Source: an uncultured Muribaculaceae bacterium
GTDB taxonomy: Bacteria > Bacteroidota > Bacteroidia > Bacteroidales > Muribaculaceae
Assembly: GCA_910584735.1 (NCBI GenBank)
Contig: CAJUBM010000022.1
Coordinates: forward strand, 1-28,935
Direction: 5' to 3'
DNA length: 28,935 nt
Made by a program: the position numbers and the translations under genes. This document shows, piece by piece, positions 1 through 6,911 of the stretch. Every line of letters starts with the position of its first letter. The first letter of the stretch is position 1. The notes beneath the pieces were generated by a model that saw nothing but the letters and a program-made list of their open reading frames with translations, made no database searches and had not been told where the DNA came from.

Positions 1-90
1 TACAGCAAATAAAGATATTGCCCGATAAGATGCGTCTATAGGGCTCCGCCTCTTCGGGTGGCCTGCCGTCCCGGAGGTCCGGCGCCACTA
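1..90 (-). repeat. Dispersed inverted-repeat element, copy 1 (partial)
   Basis: Only one terminal arm is inside the window. The arm at 42-90 is the reverse complement of the left arm of copy 2 (2972-3020) and is identical to it over its 49 bases. In the element's own direction, taken from copy 2, this copy reads on the minus strand, so its 5' arm is here and its 3' arm lies before base 1. The box TAACTTTA (98 down to 91 on the minus strand) abuts the arm. The flank 91-127 is nearly identical to the flank of copy 3 (20042-20078). Bases 1-41, where the core should be, do not clearly match the core of copies 2 and 3, so this copy is either diverged or recombined. Confidence 0.85.
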
Positions 91-124
91 TAAAGTTACC
101 ATTGCCAAAAGTGTCATATAACAT

Positions 125-161
125 AAGAGGCTGCCTAACTTTGGTTGTTAGACAGCCTCTT
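125..161 (-). terminator. Hairpin terminator after the secreted-protein gene
   Basis: On the minus strand AAGAGGCTGTCTAAC pairs with GTTAGGCAGCCTCTT, a 15-bp stem with one T-G wobble and a 7-base loop. The wobble becomes a C-A mismatch on the plus strand, so the stem is better formed in minus-strand RNA. It lies 31 bases beyond the stop codon at 192. There is no clear U-run after it. Confidence 0.65.
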
Positions 162-191
162 AGGGATAGATCGGTTCGTTATCGGGGAGGG

Positions 192-2585
192 TTAACGGAC
201 GATGTATTTACGGCCGGAGACTATGTAGATGCCGGCGGGGAGGTTGTCGAGGGCTGCCGAACGGGCCACGTTACGGCGCACCATCATACCTTGGATGTTG
301 TAGACGTTCACGGGGAGGTCTGCATCCTCATTGTCGGCCGACACGTTGTCGATGCCAGTTACGGTTCCACCCTGGTTGGAGACGGCATATGACCTGGGAT
401 TGGTCTCCGAGTTGCCGTTACCTGCGATGATAGAGGTGTACTGAAACCGGAACGCTACTCCGAGTTTCTTATTGGTGGGGAACTTGTCGGTAGTAACGGC
501 CTGGTAGGTGTTCACAACGCCGCGTACCTGGTTTAGAGGGAGCAGCCCGCTCAGCGGTTTGGCTTCGGCCTTTAAGGCGCGTTCGGGAGTCGCGGCCTCC
601 TCGGGGAGTTCGTATATCTGGAAGAATGGTTCGAAGTTGGACGGAATTACGGTGCCTTCCTCGAATTCGCAGGCAATGTAGAGTGGCGCTTCCGTATTGT
701 CTCCTGTAACCTCTTTGGCATCGTTGGCGATGATATATTGGAACTTAGGTGAGAAATAAAACTCTTCATCGGCTATGTTGGCATAATCCACGGGATGGGA
801 TGTGAATTTCCATTGTCCCTCCTCGTTGGCTTCGTCTTCTTTGACCGGTGTCTTGGAGTCGTGGGCTTCCACCCAGTATATATGTGCCGCGAGAGTTTCG
901 TCAACGTTAAGCGCTTTTTTTGCCAGCGATTCGAGATTGTCGGCTATTTCAGCATTGGAATTTTCCACCTTATATCCGAATACGCGTGTCTCCATAGAGC
1001 CTCCATCGGCCATGTTGGCGCGGAGGTAGTATGAAATCGTTCGGTTGGGATATACAATGTCTCCGGTGTTGAACGTGCCTTTGCCTGTTGCCTCATCGAC
1101 AGTTATTCTGAACGGCGTGGGGTTATTGTTGATACGGAAGGCGGCGTCAAAGCCGGTGGGAAGTGGTGTGGGGAACTGTACCTCGCCGATTATGTGTCCC
1201 TCGGCATCGTTGCCGATGGTGTAAGTTACTTTGGGGGCGTAATATCCTTTGCCGTTTACGGGAATTATCTTTATATAGCGTCCTGTGATTCCGTTCAGGT
1301 TGTTTTCAGGGAGGCCATCTGCGTAGGGAGGATAGTTGTATTTGGGTGTTCCCTCATAGGGCCATGTCTCGGGGACGCCTTCTTCAAATATGGCTGCCCA
1401 ATATTCCCCCTCCTCTGAGTGGGCGTATTCGGTTGTAGGCTGTTTTTCGCCGCCGATGAAGGTGCGCTGTATGTCTGAGCCCGGCATATTGGCGCCTATG
1501 TTGTAGGCGGCGTTTTCAAAAGTCACTTCGGCTTTTACCCAGTATTGGGCTGATACACCTTCATTGAGATTGGCTGAAACAGTGCCGGTGAAGTTGCCAG
1601 AATAGGTCCCGTTGAAGTCTTTGAGGATGGTGGTGCGGTCATCGGAGATGTTGCCTCCGGCGCCTTCCAGCCATACACGGATCTGAGAAATGGGGTGGTT
1701 TTTCTCATTCGCTACTGCCACGGTGAAGTTGCATTTGTCGTCAACAATATCGTAGCTGAGTTCGGCGGAAGGTTTGGATGTGTCTACCGGCCCTCTGAAT
1801 TCCTTAGGCTGGTCGGTGCCTTGTACTTTAGGGTTGTCGCCGTTATTGCCGCCGATTTTGCTGCCGTCGGAGAACAGCACTTCGGCTTTCACATAGTATG
1901 TGGCTACGGCACCTTCGGCAAGTTCCACGGTGATGGAGCCGGAGAAAGGAGCCGTTGTGGAAGTCTGCTGGAAATTGCGCTGTCCGCCGGCTTCGAGCCA
2001 TACGTTGATAGCCTCGATTTCGCGTTCCCCTTGGTTCTCGACAGTGACGTTGAAGTTCAGCTTGTTGCCGTCGACAATCTCATAGTCAAGTTTTGCGGAG
2101 GGTTGGTTCGGGTCAACTACAACGGCGGTGACCGTATAGGGCTCGGTGAAGAACTCATACATTTTCTCCCCTTCCGACTTTGTCATGAACTTTACGATGA
2201 GTTTTGACTTGTAGGTTCCGGGTTCAAGCACGCCGATATGGCAATACCCTTGTGTGCTTAAGTCATCGTTAAGTTTGGCACCGGCGAGGATGGCAGGTTC
2301 GGCGACAATCCGATTTTCTGAATTCCATATCTGGCAGATGGCTGTGATGTTGTCTACCGTTTCCGCAAATGCTGCATCGGTGACTTTCAGATAGAAATTC
2401 GGATAGTAGTTGCCATCGTCATGGACGTCGTTATGGTATGTCCATGAGAACAGTTCCGTGTCAGACCCTGCCGGGGTGAATGTCCCGGATTGGTTGTCTT
2501 TGTTGGCGGCTGTGGCTAAGAAGAAGCCGAAGCATGTCAGTAGGGTTAAGATGCATGCCGCCAAGGATTTGCCTTGTATTTTCAT
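192..2585 (-). CDS. Secreted protein of unknown function with two internal repeats and a sorting-type C-terminal tail
   Basis: I do not recognise this 797-residue protein. The ATG at 2585 is chosen because it opens a good signal peptide (MKIQGKSLAACILTLLTCFG, cleavage near residue 27); the longer reading to 2645 needs a TTG and adds 20 residues before the signal. Two units near residues 162-245 and 272-355 are clearly related: each opens with PSAxLxYxIVD, then xVWLExxG, then YYVKAEV or YWVKAEV. They look like beta-sandwich modules resembling CARDB-type domains. The last residues, with VNVYNIQGMMVRR and then LPAGIYIVSGRKYIVR, resemble the C-terminal tails of Bacteroidetes proteins exported by the type IX system. 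A cell-surface or secreted location is therefore inferred. The gene stands alone on the minus strand, with a 386-base gap before repeat copy 2. No enzyme motif is visible. Confidence 0.85.
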   Translation of the reverse strand: MKIQGKSLAACILTLLTCFGFFLATAANKDNQSGTFTPAGSDTELFSWTYHNDVHDDGNYYPNFYLKVTDAAFAETVDNITAICQIWNSENRIVAEPAILAGAKLNDDLSTQGYCHIGVLEPGTYKSKLIVKFMTKSEGEKMYEFFTEPYTVTAVVVDPNQPSAKLDYEIVDGNKLNFNVTVENQGEREIEAINVWLEAGGQRNFQQTSTTAPFSGSITVELAEGAVATYYVKAEVLFSDGSKIGGNNGDNPKVQGTDQPKEFRGPVDTSKPSAELSYDIVDDKCNFTVAVANEKNHPISQIRVWLEGAGGNISDDRTTILKDFNGTYSGNFTGTVSANLNEGVSAQYWVKAEVTFENAAYNIGANMPGSDIQRTFIGGEKQPTTEYAHSEEGEYWAAIFEEGVPETWPYEGTPKYNYPPYADGLPENNLNGITGRYIKIIPVNGKGYYAPKVTYTIGNDAEGHIIGEVQFPTPLPTGFDAAFRINNNPTPFRITVDEATGKGTFNTGDIVYPNRTISYYLRANMADGGSMETRVFGYKVENSNAEIADNLESLAKKALNVDETLAAHIYWVEAHDSKTPVKEDEANEEGQWKFTSHPVDYANIADEEFYFSPKFQYIIANDAKEVTGDNTEAPLYIACEFEEGTVIPSNFEPFFQIYELPEEAATPERALKAEAKPLSGLLPLNQVRGVVNTYQAVTTDKFPTNKKLGVAFRFQYTSIIAGNGNSETNPRSYAVSNQGGTVTGIDNVSADNEDADLPVNVYNIQGMMVRRNVARSAALDNLPAGIYIVSGRKYIVR

Positions 2586-2971
2586 GAAAAAATAACAATA
2601 AGGAAGGTTAGTATATTTAGGTGTTGTAATTTGTGACGGTAACAATCCACTGCGTATATCCGTGGGTATAGCAAGCCGATGTGCCTGTTAGAATGGTTTG
2701 CAAAAATAAATATCAGCTATATGTTTTCCCCTTATGTGTGCCGATAGGCTTTTATCAGTCTTAATACCGTTATAATGCCAATTAGGACGGAAATGCCAAC
2801 AAGGCTGATAAAGGATTATGCGGGGTTTATCGGCGACCGGGATAAGGTGTTCCGGCTCGATATTTCACATAGCGATACAAAGATACGGAGTTTTTCTTAA
2901 AAAAGGATAAGAAAAGGTCGGGATGTAATCAAATTGTAATCTGACATTCAGTCTCATATAGGGTAGCTTGG
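2586..2971. other. Gap upstream of the secreted-protein gene with a possible structured segment
   Basis: This gap has no credible gene. Two minus-strand -7-like boxes fit TAnnTTTG: TATTTTTG at 2708-2701 and TATCTTTG at 2885-2878. Neither has a clear TTTG at the right distance, so the start site is undecided. Nested inverted repeats lie between: CCGATA (2741-2746) with TATCGG (2828-2833), and CTTTTATCAG (2749-2758) with CTGATAAAGG (2805-2814). The inner stem is fully paired, with one wobble, only on the plus strand. Confidence 0.4.
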
Positions 2972-3116
2972 TAGTGGCGCCGGACCTCCGGGACGGCAGG
3001 CCACCCGAAGAGGCGGAGCCGTAGAAACGTAAGCTGTCTTTTGCAGAGGAGTCAGCATTTCTAATCCGGCTTTCCTTCTTCGGGTGGCCTGCCGTCCCGG
3101 AGGTCCGGCGCCACTA
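2972..3116 (+). repeat. Dispersed inverted-repeat element, copy 2 (complete, 145 bases)
   Basis: The left arm is 2972-3020 and the right arm is 3078-3116; the outer 39 bases are exact reverse complements. The stem continues inward to GCC (3018-3020) with GGC (3068-3070), using three G-T pairs and one C-C mismatch. It can go on with TAGAAA (3022-3027) and TTTCTA (3058-3063), then GCTG (3033-3036) and CAGC (3053-3056), so almost the whole element is one long hairpin. Each arm alone can also fold: GTGGC-GCCG-GA-CC, a TCC loop, then GG-GA-CGGC-AG-GCCAC. The core aligns base by base with the reverse complement of copy 3. The octamer TAGCTTGG (2964-2971) sits where other copies have TAACTTTA. It lies between the secreted-protein gene and the end of ftsZ. 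A MITE-like element is the alternative to an RNA gene. Confidence 0.9.
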
Positions 3117-3147
3117 CCATCCGGCATTACTTGGATGGTAGTTTTTT
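3114..3147 (+). terminator. Intrinsic terminator on the plus strand, just after repeat copy 2
   Basis: CTACCATCC (3114-3122) and GGATGGTAG (3133-3141) form a perfect 9-bp stem with a 10-base loop, followed by six T (3142-3147). The T-run is on the plus strand only; read from ftsZ the hairpin is preceded by A and has no U-run after it. No plus-strand gene lies upstream in the window, so the likely transcript is the repeat element itself. The first three bases of the stem are the last three of the element. It may also help to end ftsZ mRNA. Confidence 0.75.
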
Positions 3148-4559
3148 CAGAATGAGATTATATGGGAGGAATCATCGGGCGCGGGCGCCGAAGGGCGCTG
3201 TATCGGGGTATCGGCCGAGGTACGGGGGATGGTGGGCGTGGCATCGGCGGCGGTGCGGGCCGAGGAGCGTATCTTGTCGGTTATCTTGCGGTCGCGGTTG
3301 TAGGCCGGAACCTGTTCGAGGGTCTCGATGACGGCGTCATCATCGAACTGCTCAGGCTGTAGCACGATGTAGCGCTGATTGTCGCGCTCACGATCCATGG
3401 CGGCAACTTTGTCTTCGCCATATGCGTTGCGCAGGGCTGCGCGGGCAGCTTCCTGTTCGTTTTCCGCAGCAGGACGTGCCTCCTCGCGCCGGTCGCGGAA
3501 TCCTCCGGCGAAGGTTTTCTCCTTGGCGCTTTCAGCCGTCTTGCGGGCTATTTTCTTGTCCCCCTTGATAACGAGTTCGAAACCTGAGGCAAGGATGGTG
3601 ATTTTTATCTTGTTGCCGAGTGTGTCGTCGAAGGCGATACCGTAGATTACGTCTACCTCGGGGTCTATCTGGGAGATGAACGATGTAAGCTGGTTGGCCT
3701 CGCCCATGAGGAACGGCACATCGGCCTCGCGTGAGAAATAGAGGTTGAACAGCAGGTGCTTCGACCCGAGTATGTCGCGGTTCTTCAGCAGCGGGGAGTT
3801 CAGAGCGTCCTCTATCGCCTTGCTTACTCGGTTCTCACCTTCGCCGAAGCCTGTGGAGATGATGGCGGCTCCGCCGTCACGGAGTGTCTTGTCGACATCG
3901 TTGAAGTCGAGGTTTATCTTTCCCGAGCATGTTATGAGTTCCGATATGGAGCGGGCGGCGTTGGAGAGGGTGTCATCGGCCTTGCCGAAGGCGTTTATCC
4001 AATCGAGGTCGGGGTATATCTCGGTAAGCTGCTCGTTGTTCACAACCAGCAGGGAGTCGACATACTTGCTCATCTCTTCGGCTCCGTCAAGGGCCTTTAG
4101 TATCTTTTTCTGTCCCTCGAACATGAAGGGGATGGTTACGATTCCCACTGTGAGGAGGCCTCGTTCGCGGGCTATGCGGGCCACCACCGGTGCGGCTCCC
4201 GTGCCGGTTCCGCCACCCATACCGGCGGTGATGAACACCATCTGGGTGCCGTCGTCGAAGAGCTTGCCGATTTCCTCGGCACTCTCTTCTGCCGCCTTGC
4301 GGGCCACCTCGGGGTCGTTTCCCGCTCCGAGCCCCTTGGTTGTGTTGGGGCCTATGAGCAGACGGTTGGGCACCGGGGAGTTGTTGAGGGCTTGTTTGTC
4401 GGTGTTGCACACCACGAACGACACCTTGTCTATTCCTTGCTCGTACATGTGGTTGATGGCGTTGTCACCACCGCCACCGACGCCTACGGCTTTGATAATC
4501 ACTTCCTCGTGATGTCCGTCAATGAAGTTCGCTGTCTTGTCTATATCTTCAGGGGTCAT
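3147..4559 (-). CDS. ftsZ: Cell division protein FtsZ
   Basis: Tubulin-like GTPase that polymerises into the Z-ring at mid-cell and recruits the divisome. It has 470 residues. The glycine-rich loop VGVGGGGDN is near residues 25-33 and the GTP signature GGGTGTG is at 115-121. The T7 synergy loop INLDFNDVDK (215-224) keeps N216, D218 and D221, which complete the active site of the neighbouring subunit. The core ends near residue 335, then a charged linker follows. A peptide resembling the conserved FtsZ tail (IETLEQVPAYNRDRK, 411-425) is not terminal: 45 more residues rich in Ser, Thr, Pro and Ala follow, ending SSHIISF. It is the last gene of the cluster, 30 bases after ftsA, and its stop overlaps a plus-strand terminator. 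Confidence 0.98.
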   Translation of the reverse strand: MTPEDIDKTANFIDGHHEEVIIKAVGVGGGGDNAINHMYEQGIDKVSFVVCNTDKQALNNSPVPNRLLIGPNTTKGLGAGNDPEVARKAAEESAEEIGKLFDDGTQMVFITAGMGGGTGTGAAPVVARIARERGLLTVGIVTIPFMFEGQKKILKALDGAEEMSKYVDSLLVVNNEQLTEIYPDLDWINAFGKADDTLSNAARSISELITCSGKINLDFNDVDKTLRDGGAAIISTGFGEGENRVSKAIEDALNSPLLKNRDILGSKHLLFNLYFSREADVPFLMGEANQLTSFISQIDPEVDVIYGIAFDDTLGNKIKITILASGFELVIKGDKKIARKTAESAKEKTFAGGFRDRREEARPAAENEQEAARAALRNAYGEDKVAAMDRERDNQRYIVLQPEQFDDDAVIETLEQVPAYNRDRKITDKIRSSARTAADATPTIPRTSADTPIQRPSAPAPDDSSHIISF

Positions 4560-4589
4560 AAGAATTTCTCTTCTTGTGTGGTGTGGTTG

Positions 4590-5990
4590 TTACATTTCGT
4601 CGCCTTCGTCCATTATCCCTGCTATCTTCTTGCGCAGGCTGGAGAAGATTGAGAATCCGCGCGAGGAGTGGTTGTCGCTGTCGCGCGAGGCGGTCTCCTT
4701 ATCTTTCTTTTTCTTACGGCGCGGGGCGAATTCGTCATCATCCTCGTCAAGGCGTCCGATGCGCGAGGTCTCCTCGTCATCGTCCCCGTTATCATCGTAA
4801 TTGTCGTATGGGTCTGAGTCGGCAGGGTCGGCATCTTGGCGTTGTTCGGGTTCGGCCATACATTCTGCCATGGGCATACGGGCGGCTACGGCGAGGGTGG
4901 CTATTACATCGATGTTCTCGGCGGGGTTGATTGCGCTGTCGGAGATTCGTACGGCGGCCTGGGTGGTGCCCATGCGTACCTTCATCTTGCTCTGCTGGGC
5001 CAGCAGTTCGTTGAAGCCGCGCAGGCGGGAGCCTCCACCTACGAGTATGATGCCTCCGGGGAGGTCGGCGGCGCGCATGTCGGCATAATCGATTTGTGTC
5101 AGTATGTTGGTGACAATCTCGGCGGCTCGGGCGTGGACGTAGTTGTTCACCTCGGAATAGTCGATGCCGTCGGCGCCGGGGCGGCGTCCGGTTTCGGCAC
5201 CCATGGCGTTGCCCGATACCTTCTTTATCTCCTCGGCCCGTTCCTCTATGTAGTTCAGGGCCGTGAGGTCGAGGGTTATGTTGCGTGAACCAAGCGGCAG
5301 GGTGGCCACATATACGGGGGCGCCGTTCTTGTAGATTACCACGGTGGTGGTCTCGGCGCCGAAGTCTACGAGCATGCATCCCAGTCGCCTTTCATCATCG
5401 GTGAGGGCGAGGGAGCCTTCGGCCAGGGGGCGCGTGACGTAGCCGTTGATTTCGAATCCGAGGCGTTCGGAAAGCACACGGCGTATCATGCGCTTTATCA
5501 CCGGCTGGCACGACACTACGCACATACGCGACCCTACGGAGGTGCCGTATGAGCCTACGGGGTTGGCCTGTGTCTTGTTGTCGACGGTGAATTTCACAGG
5601 CACCACCTCGGCCACATCGCGCTCCTGTGGGATATTGTGGGCTGCGCGGTTGCGCAGGTCGGTTATTATCTCGCGTGTTATCTCAAGTTCGGCCGGCAGA
5701 CGGGCTTCCACATCGACCAACGTGGAGGTCATGGAGCGTCCGCCCAGTCCTACGTACACACCCTTTATTGTGCGCGGGGCGATGCGGGGGTATTCCTCCA
5801 GGCGCTGGCATATGCGGGAGATGGCGTTCGACACCTCCACGTTGTTTATGCACCCGTAGCGTACGCTTCCGGTGAGTTTCTCTTCCTCTACGGCGAGTAC
5901 GTCGAGCATACCCGTCTCATCGGCTGTGCCTACGGCTCCGCGTAGTTTGGAGCTTCCTATTTCGATGGCTACTATATATCTTTCGGACAT
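4590..5990 (-). CDS. ftsA: Cell division protein FtsA
   Basis: Actin-like ATPase that tethers FtsZ filaments to the membrane and signals to later divisome proteins. It has 466 residues. The first phosphate motif is IEIGSSKLRGAVG near residues 9-21, the second is VDFGAETTTV near 210, and the adenosine motif GGIILVGGGSRLRGF lies in the last third. The C-terminus GFSIFSSLRKKIAGIMD (445-461) is an amphipathic helix typical of the FtsA membrane anchor. Between the actin fold and this helix lies a strongly charged linker: an Asp/Glu-rich run from about 391 to 420, then RRKKKKDK. The ATG at 5990 gives the expected start. It lies 24 bases after ftsQ and 30 before ftsZ, so the three are surely co-transcribed. 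Confidence 0.97.
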   Translation of the reverse strand: MSERYIVAIEIGSSKLRGAVGTADETGMLDVLAVEEEKLTGSVRYGCINNVEVSNAISRICQRLEEYPRIAPRTIKGVYVGLGGRSMTSTLVDVEARLPAELEITREIITDLRNRAAHNIPQERDVAEVVPVKFTVDNKTQANPVGSYGTSVGSRMCVVSCQPVIKRMIRRVLSERLGFEINGYVTRPLAEGSLALTDDERRLGCMLVDFGAETTTVVIYKNGAPVYVATLPLGSRNITLDLTALNYIEERAEEIKKVSGNAMGAETGRRPGADGIDYSEVNNYVHARAAEIVTNILTQIDYADMRAADLPGGIILVGGGSRLRGFNELLAQQSKMKVRMGTTQAAVRISDSAINPAENIDVIATLAVAARMPMAECMAEPEQRQDADPADSDPYDNYDDNGDDDEETSRIGRLDEDDDEFAPRRKKKKDKETASRDSDNHSSRGFSIFSSLRKKIAGIMDEGDEM

Positions 5991-6014
5991 TATATTTAGG
6001 AGTTGGGTGGGGGG

Positions 6015-6887
6015 TTAGTTTACATAGGCTGGGGTGGTGGAGTGCACCGTGTCGGAGGCTGTCGATACCAGCATGGCATCGATGTTGTCGGTCTCGGCCT
6101 CACCTTCCTGGTCGAAGAGTATCATTGACTGGGGAATGACCTTGTCGCGGCGTGTGGCCACGCATTGTCCGCCCCATTTCACCGACAGGGTGTCGTAATA
6201 TTCCCATCCTTTCAGGGGGAGCACCTTGCGATACATGGTCATCACCCTTGCGAGTTTGGAGTCAAGCGCCGAGGTGTCGCCAAGGTTTATCACGTGGCCG
6301 CGAATCATCGGCACGAGGATTATGTCGCGTGAGGAGGGGTCTACGCGGTAATGCGATACTATGGCTTTCCAGTCGGGGTCGTTCTCGAGCCGTTCCACCA
6401 GCGGCAGTATGGCCGTGGCGGGATGATTCTTGTCGAAGTCGCCGGCGATGATTGGAACGTCTATCCGATAGCGCGAGTTTGCCGTGAGCCGTTTGCCGTC
6501 ACGGTTGATATAGTAGGATGCGCCCTTTGAGTTGAAGATACGGGCTACGGGTACCATCGGTGTCACGCGTACACGTATCTTGTTGTCGGGCATGCGTTGC
6601 ACGGTTGCGCTCTCTATGTTCGGGACGGCGTTGAGCCTCTCTTCGATGGCCCGGGTGTTGACTTTCGCTGCGGGGCCTGCGGCATTGTCAAGTTTCCATT
6701 CTTTAAGCAGGCGCTGTATCTCGCTTTCGGTGACGAAGCCGGGCTGTCCCGGGGCATCGTTCACGGCTATGTCGAACCCGGCACAACGTGCGGAAGCCGC
6801 CATGTCGGAACACAGTACCAGGGCCATCACCAGGTAGACGGTGAGTGCCACAGCCAGCAGGCATCGTATGACGGACGTCTTTTCCAA
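6015..6887 (-). CDS. ftsQ: Cell division protein FtsQ
   Basis: Single-pass membrane protein that links cytoplasmic and periplasmic parts of the divisome. It has 290 residues. A short cytoplasmic N-terminus is followed by a membrane helix at about 7-27 (IRCLLAVALTVYLVMALVLC), then a POTRA-like segment (about 34-105) and a beta-rich domain, as in the FtsQ/DivIB family. Overall identity rests on this layout and on its place between murC and ftsA. The start is a TTG at 6887: the next ATG would cut away the membrane helix, and an AGGAGG lies eight bases upstream, which is unusual in this phylum. Confidence 0.93.
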   Translation of the reverse strand: MEKTSVIRCLLAVALTVYLVMALVLCSDMAASARCAGFDIAVNDAPGQPGFVTESEIQRLLKEWKLDNAAGPAAKVNTRAIEERLNAVPNIESATVQRMPDNKIRVRVTPMVPVARIFNSKGASYYINRDGKRLTANSRYRIDVPIIAGDFDKNHPATAILPLVERLENDPDWKAIVSHYRVDPSSRDIILVPMIRGHVINLGDTSALDSKLARVMTMYRKVLPLKGWEYYDTLSVKWGGQCVATRRDKVIPQSMILFDQEGEAETDNIDAMLVSTASDTVHSTTPAYVN

Positions 6888-6895
6888 TTTCAGAT

Positions 6896-6901
6896 CCTCC
6901 T
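6896..6901 (-). promoter_or_regulatory. Shine-Dalgarno sequence that decides the ftsQ TTG start
   Basis: The minus strand reads AGGAGG, eight bases before TTG at 6887. Other genes in the cluster have no comparable site. It lies in the 24-base gap between the murC stop and ftsQ. Confidence 0.7.
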
Positions 6902-6911
6902 AAGGGCTTTG

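Noticed and set aside
2972..3116. Repeat pair as a CRISPR array or integron attC sites
   Set aside because: There are only two inverted arms per copy, not direct repeats with unique spacers, and the cores are conserved; no cas or integrase gene is present.
3745..4512. Plus-strand frame of 255 codons opposite ftsZ
   Set aside because: It is a shadow of the high-GC ftsZ coding frame, Ser- and Pro-rich with no recognisable domain, and it lies wholly inside a certain gene.
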